This document shows, piece after piece, positions 24,720 through 37,100 of a DNA stretch of 64,000 bases. The position numbers were made by a program, and so were the translations under genes. Below the pieces are notes generated by a model. The model was not told the origin of the DNA, ran no database searches, and was given only the letters and a program-made list of their open reading frames with translations. The DNA lies in the NCBI GenBank assembly GCA_949130485.1, contig OX422185.1, positions 2,402,304-2,466,303 on the forward strand, given 5' to 3'. The stretch's first letter is position 1; every line of letters starts with the position of its first letter. This DNA is from Agelas oroides (Eukaryota > Porifera > Demospongiae > Agelasida > Agelasidae).

Positions 24720-27700
24720 TTTAAGGGAGGGGGGGGGACAGGCCCGCCCCTGTTTCCAGCGAGATTGCGCAACTTACACGTACGTCACGTTTTAATGACT
24801 CTTCACATGACTTGATAACTGTCTGGGACGGTGATGAGTCTACTAGCAAAGCGTCCTGGTATGGCTATTCTGAGCTTGTGTATGATATATTATATGCCAA
24901 ACATGCACGTTGAAATTTTCCCCAGGGATTTAATTTCGCGACTTGCGATGCGCGATAACGCGGTGTGCGCGTGGGTTACTAACGCGCGCCTGTTGCTAAA
25001 GCGCGTGGCACACGCAATATTAATGTTGCGAGTGCAGACAACTCGCAGACATTTAGGACATTTATCCACCGTGAAAATATACGGTACTATGTTATGCAAA
25101 CACAGTTGAAAATGGCCTCAGATCACTCCTCGCGCACTCAAAAATTCCAAAAATGTTCCGGGAAGCATGGCAGTAGTTTCAATGTGCCGAGATAGCTTTT
25201 ACCATATAAATTAGCTGCCCCTCCCCTTCATTAGTGTATGGCGCAGTTTGGCGTCGCCGACATTTCGCTTGCAGAAAGTTCCCGCAAGCGAAAGGTCAGT
25301 GCCAAACTAGTGAAAGTAGCGTTACCTTAAAATTTTTGCGTTTTTCGCGAGTTGCCATTTGCACTCGCAGAAATAAAATTACGTGTGCTCACGCGGCGCC
25401 ACACCGCGCGCCTTTCCGAACAGTAAATAAAATTTGCAGCATTTTTCTTTTGTTGTTCTTTTTTTTTTTTGTTTTTTTTTTTTTTGCAAAAGCCTTTATC
25501 GCTCTAAGATTTGAACGTATAAGCTATAGCTTTAAGGGTTATTTTTTTTTTTATTTCTGCGTTTTGTTCGTGGAGCTAAACGCCGGGCTTGTTCCGCTGC
25601 GAGCTAAGGTCATTCCAACTGGTATTCTTGTATTCAATTGTGTCAGTCCTTGCAGTGTTATGAGCATGCTGATGATTAGCAACCTAACAAGCAAGTATTT
25701 CGCAGGTGTTGACTATATTGTACGCCCAAAGATTCTACGGTGAGTGTATAACCCGGTTGAGATTAGGCGATCTGACATTCGGCAATATAGTTCACTGCCA
25801 ATTCAGCTGCCAAATCGAAATACCGATGCAACTCTCCCGCATACACGCGTGTCTGTTTGCGGTACTGCATGCGCATGTGCAAAAGTTAAGTGGCTGAAAT
25901 TTGATTCGATCGAATATAGAAGCGGTTGGTGGACCAGAAACGGGATATCAGTGTAAAGTGGTCTTAACGTCCCACACTGTGAACGCCGGACTGCCCGTAG
26001 TCTTATGTTCCCCTTCTTTTAATTTATTTATAGCAATTACCAGTTTGAAGCCAACATTATCCACACAACTTACATACGTACCTCCTTCCATTGTGGTGAG
26101 GTCAGGGAGGAAAGGCGCCTCTGTGGTCTGAACTCAGTGAGCTGCAACAATTTATACGCCCCTCTTTTACAATTCACGTGATCAAGTCTACCAATCAGCG
26201 AAGCAAAAACGCTTCCGCTTTAGTCTCATGCCCAGACCCCTTTCAGAAAAATCGAGAAGGGGTCTGGCGACACGGCCATACATAGCTTTGTCCCGCGCGG
26301 ACTGTAGAGTGGGCGCCAATCAGATTGCAGAGTTTAGTTACATCACGTTAATCGCTACGTGCCAAATCTACAAGTTGGTGCTGTGCTGTGCTGTTTGACA
26401 ACGCTCTGATGTTGCTGAGAGAAAGAATGGGGTCTAGAAAATTCTTGCTGAAGCAAAGGCAGGTAACGGAAGCTTTCGCTTCTGGGAGAGATACATTCGC
26501 CAGTCTTCCGACCAGCTACGGTAAGAAATTTTGCCACGGTTGCATTTCCACAGCATAGATACTGTTGAAAAGAGTTTTTCTGAGCTGCAGATATGGCTTG
26601 AACGGCGAGAACACGTTCTACGCATAAACTGTGGCCGATCAGACCGTTCTGTTCCTACAATAGCAAGTAATTGTTCGGACAATAACACGCGTAGCTCTAG
26701 CGCTTTCAGCTTCACGATCTCTTGCCAAGCAGCAGTGTATACGTTGCTTACTGATGTATCGTGGTAGCAGTCTTCGCTCATAAGCGAGGCTAGTGCCTCG
26801 CCGCCACACGGTCACGAAGAACTGACGTATTTGCTGAACGTATTGTGTATGGAAATCTAAAAGGTCAGTTGAAACTTGATTTGTGTGTATGTGAAGTCCT
26901 AAGCTACACTCACGGCACCATGAAACGAAGCCGAGAGGCATCGAAGCAACTTGCATTGTCAGTGGTGACAGGGGACGACCCCGTGTAAGCTCCTACTGTG
27001 AGCAACGAACGAGGTTTATGGTGGTTCTGTGTGTACGTGTATACGAACACATTCGACGATGAAAAGCTCATGTGCATTAAAAGCTTCGAAGTGGCTAGAG
27101 AGCCGGTAGCGGAAATTAAATTCTAGGGTCGATAACTTCTGACAGCAAACTCCAATTTTAATGAAACTAGTATCCATAGATAGAGCTTTAAAAGAGCTAC
27201 AAAATGATATCCTTTTTTCCAGCAAGCTGTTTAGAACAGCCGCCATACCTAGTAAAATTCACTTCGCATAATCCTAAAGTACCGGTACCGGTTCTTTAAG
27301 CGTTTGTATTTGTATTTACGACAATATTAGGCACAGCCTAACGATCTACTGATACTAGTTTCATTAAAATTGGAGTTTGCTATCAGAAGTTATCGACCCT
27401 AGAATTTAATTTCCACTACCGGCTCTCTAGCCACTTCGTAAAAGCTTATGCCAAGAAGAAGCTCGCTATGGGACGTTTACACGAAGGAAAAGTACCTATG
27501 CAAGAAATAGGACGTTAGGGTTACGATCAACTAGTTGGAAATCTGTGAAATGCATACAGGCGCCAGTCGTTTACATATAGGCAATTAATAGTTGACTTAG
27601 TACACAATAATTATTCATTGCCGAAGCTGCGCGAACGCGCGCGCGTCTCCAGCGATGCCTGAGGCCTCGCCGTAATTTAAAGGCCGATCGCTTACCTTTG

Positions 27701-27800
27701 CGCCAAATGTAAGACAAGGAAAGCGTTTCTTCTGTGTTCTGGTGTGTTTTACGGGTAGCGCAGTGTATATACCACGGCTGCATGTAAAGAAATCTTGAAA
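24720..27800. other. CpG-rich island with no supported exon
   Basis: CG dinucleotides are far denser here than in the flanks (runs such as 'gcgatgcgcgataacgcgg' near 24945), with T-rich tracts at 25450-25490 and 25535-25555. Open frames are present but lack domain-like sequence or splice sites. A 'ctcatgcccagacccc' hairpin is at 26222-26275 and an inverted repeat at 27081-27447. It may be a promoter region or recently arrived DNA. Confidence 0.45.
27081..27447. mobile_element. Inverted-repeat element, about 95-bp arms
   Basis: The arms 27081-27173 and 27351-27447 are inverted copies with few differences ('ctagggtcgataacttctga'). The spacer is about 180 bp and non-coding. Confidence 0.75.
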
Positions 27801-28241
27801 ACTAGACTTGAATTGAAGATTCTACGTCCCGCGAAGCGCATTTCTTACGTCTAAAACAAGTAAATTCCTACAAATATTACTGAAAGTATATGTAAAGCGC
27901 CAGATATCTTTACATGCCAACCTAGCAAATATAGTATAGTAGTGCAAGAAAGTAGTGCAGGTGGCTCAGTGTTTGTGCTTTTCAGTAAATGTATACTTGA
28001 GGTTTCTTGCCCAATTCTTGTGACGAGCTTGACCAGGTTGGCTAGGATGATCCATGTAATGCCTATATGTACCTCTTTAGGAATGCTTTCGGATTTAAAT
28101 AGAAGTTGGGGAAGAAGAAACTCATTGGAAAGTGAGCATGCACATATCTGAGGGGGTAATTAGTGATATTAACCTTGACTTTGACTGAAAGGCTTTTGAA
28201 AAGATCACAACTGAGCTGAAACATTGCCTGAGTTCTAACTG

Positions 28242-28491
28242 TCATTTGCTGTTACAGTGGAATGAGTGGCGTATAGGTATGTTTGTATCCACGTGCAGTG
28301 TGAGAACATGGCTTGTTAGATCTCTCCTGTACTGCTCCATCATACATTTCAGCCCATTGTCATCACTAAACACATCCATGATGCTCTGCAGCAGAAAGCA
28401 GTTGAGGTAATCCCAGAGCCCATTTTTGCTGAGTGGAAAACAGACATCTTCTAGACTCTTAGCAGACTCTACAACTTTGGTGATTGTGTCA
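28242..28491 (-). pseudogene. Fragment of the helical domain found in the death-domain proteins
   Basis: The minus strand is open from a possible acceptor at 28492-28493 to a stop at 28242-28244. It reads ITKVVESAKSLEDVCFPLSK, then GLWDYLNCFLLQSIMDVF and LKCMMEQYRRDLTSHV. This has the same layout as INFLNFRLLHLVVKKFG…LKDQVEKYGEEVSKF in the last exon of the gene at 45134-58156. It lacks the C-terminal half of that domain. A coding-looking continuation (MTVRTQAMFQLSCDLFKSLS, from 28245 downward) is in another frame, which suggests a frameshift. It could be an exon with an unrecognised donor, but a broken copy is more likely. Confidence 0.42.
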
Positions 28492-29131
28492 CTTCAGTCT
28501 CAGGAGAGGAGTACATTGTGATGAGAAACATCTGGACAGCGCCAACATGGATCCTTCTACTCTGAAGTCAGCTGTGGAAATCTTCCCCTTGACCATTTGA
28601 ATGTTGTGACACGCTATGATAGCAGATGCTGTTGATTAAGATTCTCTGACCTTACATCTGATGGAATGCCTGTAAATTAGTGTAAAAGATCAATCGTGTG
28701 AAACATTACAGATTACAGGCTCATTCACAAGCTGGGCGTCCTATGCAAATTACTAGGAAGATGCTTTAGCGTCGTGGGGCGAGCCTGAGCAAGCAGCACA
28801 TCAGTGTGCTGATTAGTGTCATGGCACACAGACCACATGTCTGTCCAGGCAGCTAGCTACTGTCGCTACACATGCTCATGGATTTAATAGTAAAAGACTG
28901 AGTAATGCTTATAGTCTCAGGAGAATGAAGCTCTCTCCCTCTCAACTCCTCCAACAAGGCAATCAAGTAAAAACAAACTTGCTGTCTTGATTCTTGAAGA
29001 TAATATTAGACTTCAGTTGCATATAGTTCCTGTGACTTAGTGTATATCCAGAAGACCCAGAGCTAGCAAACTTAATTACCTAAACAATGCATCAGCACCT
29101 CAAGAATCAATGCAGCTAGCAAACATAACAC

Positions 29132-29407
29132 CTGAAAGTAGTTGTGGGGGGAGATGCGGTGGAGAGCAGGACACTCCCAGAACTACAGCAGGAGCCAGGG
29201 AAGGTAGAGAAGTGGAGAGGTGGTCATAAATAATTGGAGAGGGAGGTGGTGGACCTGCCAGGAGACAAAAAGCAGCCATTAACATACAGCTGCATGGGCA
29301 TTCCATTGTGAACTCAATGGATACAATCCCTGTCACACTCATTAATGTAATTTATCCCAATGTGTGGACTGGGTGGTGTCTTCTGGGTTGGTACTGACAC
29401 AGTGGCA
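29132..29407 (-). CDS. Pro-rich linker exon and a degenerate neighbour
   Basis: The exon 29132-29254 reads GPPPPSPIIYDHLSTSLPSL and closely resembles the Pro/Ser linker exons at 15493-15600 and 15693-15815, with the same AG acceptor and GT donor arrangement in phase 1. About 150 nt upstream, a sequence ending at 29407 resembles the linker exons at 13539-13621 and 15880-15930, including the shared intron flank. It has small indels and no clear donor, so it is probably dead. The order is the same as at 15693-15930, consistent with block duplication. Confidence 0.42.
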
Positions 29408-31620
29408 CTACAGTAACATTACAATCCCCAGGACTACAATGTGACAGTGAACTATATTTTCAGAAGTATGAAGATACATTTTCTTTTGAAGTTAACCACA
29501 TTAAGGTAGGACAACCTTGAATCACAAATCTCCGAGTAGTGTGGATGGTGGATGGGTAATGTCACAAGATTCACAAAAAGTTTGTACCAAACTGCTTCCT
29601 CTACCTGATAATGTCAAAAAACTCAATTTTTAGTCCCTCAGCTAGAATAAAAATTTGCACCCTCTCCAAGGCTCCACCCCCAGTCTGACCACATCATCAA
29701 CACACACACAAAACAAGTAAAAACTTTACATATGGATTTGTCCTGGGACCACTTCAATTCCAGTCTACAGGCCAAAACACACATTTGACCTCAAAAACAG
29801 TAATTTTGGCAGTGCTGGCTTTCAAGAAAATTCGACACACCTCCACTCAAACCAACTAAAACTGAGCCCAGTTTCAGAAAGCTCAACTCACCCCCTACAA
29901 AACTATGTATGCTTTTTCCCAGGCCAGGGAGTTATGCACGAACCTACTCCCTGTCATTGCCCCTAGAATGGAGCCAAGTTACACACATTCCCACTGGCAT
30001 AAAATTGGGCGGGGCCTAAGTCAGCTTTCTACAGTACCTTTGCCAGACAACTGTGTGATGATACCCGTCTTCCAGGATGGCTCTCTGCCTTTCCGCCACA
30101 CTCACAAACATTCAAGCCCACTCAGGCAAGCTTTGCACACACAAATAGCCAACCATCACATTCAATGAGCTAGAAAATCTTTTTAGTGTTTTTTAAGTGT
30201 TGGAAGATTTCTTCAAATTTCCGCTCAGCCACATGAAAGTGCCACCAGACCACTACAAAGGGCCGCATGCCACACACCCCCCTTGTTGATTCCGGTTGCC
30301 ACCATGGGAAAGTGTAAACAAGCCAATGAATTTCGATCGCGCCATTATGGTCACCCGATCATTTGTGAATGTGAGGGTAGATTGCAATTGCTAGCTCTGT
30401 ATAGGCTATTGTCTGTGGATGATGTCAGTTGGGTAAATCTAACTTTTAGTCTGGCCATCATAGACTGAACCTCTCCTGTAAGATGGTGATATTTTACCTT
30501 CTACAAATCAATCAGCAAAACATGCAATAGCAAAAACATGCAGCAATAGCTAGTAACTTTGGTACATAATAACTACCTCAACATAATATTGCTAACCCTT
30601 TGTTGAGTGTGGCCAAGCTACCCTTGCAAGAATAGTTAGTAACGTACCAACTAGTTTGTCCTCAACTCAAGATTGGTTTCCAGACACTTCAGTGGAGGGG
30701 CATAGTGAGTAAGCAAGGCCAGATATAGCTGACCTGAGGCTGTTTTAAGGTTACAGCTTTGTCTTTACTCCATTTCAGAGTAATAACATAAAATAACTTA
30801 GGGATATACATACAGCTCAGCTATAAGATATGTATTATAGCTCAGGTTTCTAAATTGCCACATTAAAAGTATAGTTAGATAATGCTCTCTTCAGGTTACT
30901 TTCTAAATTGTTTCTATATAGTGATCTGAGTGTGGGTCCATGGCTACATTTCTGCCATCAGTGTTGATGGAGGAAAGAATGTCTTGTCAAGAAACCAGAA
31001 TTCAGGTTTTATATACCAATAGTAAGAAGTGTTTCATCATGATAAATCATGCATGCGCCAGTGACGGTGTTGGTGCTCCCCCACTCGACACAACTAGTTG
31101 TTTTGCATACATTTGAAGCAGGATCATTGTATAGGCAAGGTGTATGTTGTTGTTGTGTATCCTTGCTGGCTACCTAATCTTCTGATCTTGTATATAGGTG
31201 TTTCCTATATTAGATTGTCTGCACTGCATGGTCTGCAAGCTATGTAATTGCACTGTCCACTCAGATAAAATGATCACATGACTATGTTTCTATTTAAAAG
31301 CCACGAAGCAGGTTATCGTCTGTAATAGTAGAAGAGGGTATATAGAGAAACTATAGGGAAAGTTGGCTCTGACTAGTAGGTAAAAGATTATGCAAAGAAG
31401 CAAAGGACAGGTTATGTGCGTATTGTGTTCACTCCTTTCAGCCAGTGAATAGTAATACTGGCATTACTGGGCTTAACCATGGACTATATTTCATGTACAA
31501 GTACAAGAATCCTGTGTGTAACAAAATTGTGCATCTTTTAGTCATGCTTATTGTAAATGTAAATCACATATGAAGCCAGCTAGACTAAGCTGTATAATCA
31601 ACACAATTTTTATGTATCAT
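29408..31620. other. Gene-free stretch 3' of ACSBG copy 2
   Basis: Contains no exon I can support. It should include the 3' UTR and polyadenylation site of ACSBG copy 2 just below 31621. 'aataaa' is not obvious on the minus strand next to the stop. Confidence 0.35.
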
Positions 31621-33470
31621 TCAAGATTCACTGTACATGGCATCAATTGTTGCTGCATATTTCTTGTGCACAACATGACGTCGGACCTTCAGTGTGGGGC
31701 CTGCAAGACAACAGATGTAATCAGTTCACAGGAAATAAAATTGGTAGTCTGCACATACAACTTCAGGCCCAGTAGTAAGAGTGTCTAACTATTGAACAGG
31801 GCCATAATCATCAAATTTGAAGAGTTGGGCTACTTACTAGTATGCCTGAAAACACAAAAGCTAGTTGGTCTTGTGGGCATGCCCCCTAGAAAATGCATGA
31901 AATTTAGATGCTCTGAGATTAATTACTTCCGAGACCATTTTTGGACCAAAGCGATGGCCAGACCATACATGAATATCTAATTTCTCTACTCATCCCGTCA
32001 CATGTCACTAGTTTCGGCTATGCAATCAATCGCTCAAAGAATGGAAAGTAGTTGGAAGGCTCATCAGTAAGATTTGGAAGAGACTCTTTCACACAAGTTT
32101 CAATTGCAACACATGGCATCTGTCCTGCCAACATGCATGTTGTATGTGTGTGGTGCCTGCATGGGCGTCTGGCGCTAATTGGTGATGTCAAGCAAGCGAA
32201 GAGTGAGGAAAAAAGTGGTCCAAACTAAGCAGACTGGCTGCTACGGCCCTGTTAATCACACTGTAAATTCCAGCTGGATCCTCTAAGTTTAAGGTACTTT
32301 AGTCTTACCAAGTTCCCCTCCACGTATGGAGAAGTCCGAGTCAAGAAGAGTCCACTTTTGTACCTGCACCAGAAAGGTATATTATCTGCCATTACCCTAG
32401 GCAACATATAAGAATGTTGCTCAGTGTTGTAAATTCCTTTTAGTAACCTTCAAACAAAGTTAACTAAGCTACTACATCTTGACTTACTGTAACCATGACC
32501 AAATTTTATTGGCAACAGAAGTTTTAGTATTAGTTCTAGCATAGCTATAAAAATTACTAAACTATAACTATCTGGTGTTCATATTCCAGAACTATAACCA
32601 ACTAAACCAAAATTATTTCCAGATTTGAAAAACTAACTACAACTAAACTAAGAGCATGAACCCCTTACTATAACAACACTGATTGTTGCTCATATCTAAT
32701 TCTACAGTGACATTTATGTACTAAGTAAGCCCATTTCTTGCTCCACCCTCCCTGAACATGAAGATCGTCAAGCCAACAACAGCATTTGGGGTGCCAGTGG
32801 TTTAGGCTTGTAAAATGTTGGCTGTATTCCACTTTGACCCACACAATAAATGAGTTAGTCTCAGAATGTCAACTCCCAGAATGTCAACTTCCCAAAATGT
32901 CAACTCCCAAAATGTCAAGTTGGGAGTTGACATTTAGGGAAGAACCCCAATAAATAACATGTATTAGCACGCATTATATTTATATCTCCAAGCCCTTTCA
33001 GCCAAAAGGCCAGTTTTGCAAGGGGAGGAAGAGCAAAGAAACTTTTTACCTATAGGAAGCAAAAGGTAGAAGTTGAACCATGTACTTTACTCCACATGCT
33101 GAATACTTTAACTTGGCCACAAGTCACCTCCAATGTGTGAAAATGACCATGTGTGAATTATGCATTCATTTATCATGCAAATGCAGATTTAAAGGCAGCT
33201 CAGCCTGATACAGTACAGGTATACCTACCTTCTGTGCTCTGGAAGTGGCATGCTCATTAGCCTTGTCTAGCCCCTCTTGGATGGCAGAGAACACAGCTCG
33301 GTCCTCCTTTTGCAAAATCTCAGATACTTTGGTGTTGCGAGAGCCAAGAGCCTGGATCATCTGTTGTGCTTGTAGGGTAAGGGTGTCCAGGAACTCTCGA
33401 GTTTTAGGGTCCATCTCACACTGGAAGGAGAAAGTGTAGGTGTTTACATGTGTGTGAATGGGAGTACAGT

Positions 33471-33512
<42 letters not shown>

Positions 33513-34090
33513 GGGGGGGCTACTGTATATGTTGAAAGTTTCGTGGCAATCAAAATTTACAAAAGCTTGTCACACAAACTTTTCATGTTTTGAGGTTTTG
33601 TGACTCATGTTAGAATGATGTGTGTGCTGTGTACTTACACACGTACCACATGTGATCTCACAAGAGTAGACCAATTTACACAATACAAGAACATTTATTT
33701 ACAGCAAAAATTATACGGTTTTGTGATTAGATCAATTTCTACAATACAGCCTATGATCACGTATACAGAGTAGAAGTGTGTGTGGTAGGGCTAGAACGAT
33801 TAGGTGATTAGTCAGATAATCAGTTGCTATTAAGGTGGCACGGTACCCTGTATTTTCAAGGTCAACAAACCTGGAATCCAAGTTGATAGTCTTCTTTGTC
33901 TTGTTAAAATTTTAGCGCACAGTCCGTTTTGGGAGTCTCAAACCATTCACGGTCCGTAAAATTGGGGATTTTCCCCATTTCCTGTCGGCATTGCCATCCA
34001 ATAATCAGTTTATAATTAAGTTAGTTAAGATGTGGCCTGGCGGCACCCTTCATGTGGTGGTCGGAACTTTGAAGATAAGCTTAGATCGAC

Positions 34091-34122
<32 letters not shown>

Positions 34123-37100
34123 GGAGTTTAGTAGAGTGCTGTAGTGTCAGTAGCTGTGAGTAGTGCGTGATGCCTGCTTGTGAAAGCAAGCTTGTGTCTA
34201 GAAGCAGCAGAAAGGCCACAGTGGCCAAGACTGTATTTGTTGAGTAGGCCCAGGTCTCGCGGCCGTATGCCTAGTCTAGTTGGTGACCGTGACCAGGTGC
34301 TTCGAGTGCTGGGCTGGGCTTTAACTAGAATACGCAATTTATCGTTTGTGCTACAGTCTGACAGACAAGGGAGCTGAACGGTGGCTGTGTGTGGAACAGA
34401 GCCGTGAGTTGTTTAGCGACATAAGGGGGAGAGGTGGGGCTAGTAATGCTTGCTTCCACTCGTGAATGAGCCCCTCCCGTAGACAAGCTGTGAATTTTTC
34501 GAAATGTGCATTCATTTTGGTGCAGTCAAAGTTGTCCATTCCAAGAGTAGTGACAAACATGAGTCTAGCCTGACTTTGAGAGTAGCTTTGAACAAAAGCT
34601 GGCATAGATTGATTTGAGATACATTGGTGGTTGGGACGCTACCTACAGTGAGCGTGTAGATGCGTCCATCGAGTGGCAATTTTGGGTTCATGAATATATT
34701 AATGAACTACTAAAACCCTTTTTAAAATTAGGCAAAGCAAGATTGCCCTAAACCAAACCCTAACCCTGAAACTAGGAGTAACCCTGGTCCTGACTGTAAC
34801 CCAAGTTTATGTTTTCGTTAACCTCCGCCGAGGGACGACCGTGCCACCTTAAGGTTGTTGACTACAATGTATACTTGTCAGCTGGCTGACACTGAGTTTT
34901 ACAGGTGCAATGCACTAGTTTTGTAGAAGTACTATGATGGCCAGCCATATGTCATCACAGGATTCTGTGAGAATTTCAACAAATGAGTTGAGTAATAATG
35001 TACATTCTGCTAGTATTGTACATAATATTATTGTGAAAATCCATTAGTTGTCCTAGTGTTTGAGTGTTCATGTAGGGTAGATACATGTGTGAAAAATGTA
35101 CTACTTAAGTGAGTTACAGGTTTTCTTAAAAGAGGTACTAATTTAAACAAAAGAGGGAAGCTTCTCAACTACACTCTGATTTGAATTGTAAGCACTCCTT
35201 GAACTTTACGGTTTATACCCATTATGTCTAATCCCATTTCGTCTAATCCCATTTGGTCTACAAAAATGTAAATTGTCCCATTTTGTCTAAAAGTGATATA
35301 AGTTAGCAGTGATTACAGTACAACACAGTGCAGCTAAAATGACACCCAATGGCTGTAAGCCTTTACAAGTTCGCTGAGGTTGTAATCACCTGCCTCTTAA
35401 GCTTTTAAGTGGATTGATCTGAGTGTAAGCAACCCTAACCTTTAGTACCTCAGGGACTCAACACTTGAAGTCGATTGATCTGAGTGTAAGCAACCCTAAC
35501 CTTTAGTACCTCAGGGACTCAACACTTGAAGTCATTGATCTGAGTGTAAGCAACCCTAACCTTTAGTACCTCAGGGACTCAACACTTGAAGTCGATTGAT
35601 CTGAGTGTAAGCAACCCTAACCTTTAGTACCTCTGGGACTCAACACTTGAAGTCATTGATCTGAGTGTAAGCAACCCTAACCTTTAGTACCCCTGGGACT
35701 CAACAGGACCGTCAAAGGAACTAGAAATTGCTAAGAAATGTTTTTGGATTTTAGACGAAATGGGACAATTTACATTTTTGTAGACCAAATGGGATTAGAC
35801 GAAATGGGATTAGATGAAATGGGCTGACACCAACTTTACGTGTGATACACACAAAAGGAATGCAACTGAGGTGACCAAAATGTGGTTGAAATACCAAACT
35901 TTTTACAGTGACATACATGTGTGAAAATTTACCTTAAGTGTCAAGAGGCAAGTTAGGAAATTCCTCTTGTCACCGACGACCATTGCATTGCTGAGGAAGG
36001 GAATCTCATTCTTGATCTTGTTCTCAATGGGCACCGGAGGGATGTTCTCACCATCTGACATAATAATTAGCTCTGGAGGAGAGAGAAGACAAGGTAAGAG
36101 TTATTAGCTAGAGTGTCCACTCACGAAAGAGCAACCACCCCCTACTTTTTGCCCAATTTGGGTCAAAGTTTACTTGAATGAGTGCTCACCCTGGAGCAAG
36201 CTTCGCCTGGAGTTTGAGAAGCACAGCCTCATGTGCTATGCGTATCTGAGATAAGAAGTAATACTTCACCGAAAGTTACTACAAGGCATCTTCACATAGA
36301 CGGACGTAGCTAATGCGGTGCACACTGTGAGCTACACCATGCTCACAGTGACATGGTGCCATTCAGAGTGTTGTGTGCCATCAGGACTCAACTTCGAAGC
36401 TGCTGGTGATTCTATTGTATGTTGTAGTTTTTGGATCAAGGGCATCGAGTCACAGTAAACATGACATGGGCACTCCTTCGGGTTAAATGCAGAAACACTC
36501 GAAAGAGCACCCACCCCCCTCTTTGGCAGACTTGTAAGGTGCTTTGCCCATGGGTGCTCTTTCGCGTGACTACGGTATTTTAAAATTAGACCTTAACCAG
36601 ATCAAAGTCTTAGACAGAAAGATGGAGGTAAATGACTGAGGGGGGACTTGAACCCACTCCCTGGTAAATGGTCTGCCATGCTCTAGCCAACTAAGCTACT
36701 GAATCATTCAGCAACTCAGTGGCTTGTATATATGAATACTAGGGCTAATCTATTGGAGGTTTAGCCAAAGCCTGAATGTTTGATGGGGGGAAGACATAAG
36801 AGAAAGCGGGAGAGGAGGATGTGGGGAGGTAGGTGGGATGTATTCTTTGTCCCAAAAGCATTTTTTACACCTAGTTTGTGAAATACCAGGCCTGGCGGAA
36901 GCAAAATTTCATTGGTCCGGCTTACTGGGACTTTGCGTGCGTTAGCACGTAGAATGTAACCTAGGGGGGTCTGGGGGCATGCTCCCCCAGGGGAAATTTT
37001 TAAAAATTTGATTCTCTGAGAGGCTTCTGAGGCCATTTTTGGCAACGAACGCTGCAGCCAGGACCGAACTATGCTATTCGCCCAGCCGCGGCAAGCGACG

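Noticed and set aside
25234-25743. 169-codon open frame on the plus strand
   Set aside because: It runs through long T tracts giving poly-Phe, has no domain-like pattern and no splice or promoter support.
34351-34605. 84-codon frame inside the TTAA-flanked element
   Set aside because: No transposase or known domain pattern; most likely chance openness.
35412-35705. Possible CRISPR array because of regular 60-bp spacing
   Set aside because: The whole unit repeats with no unique spacers, it lies inside a TIR element and the genome is animal, so it is a minisatellite.
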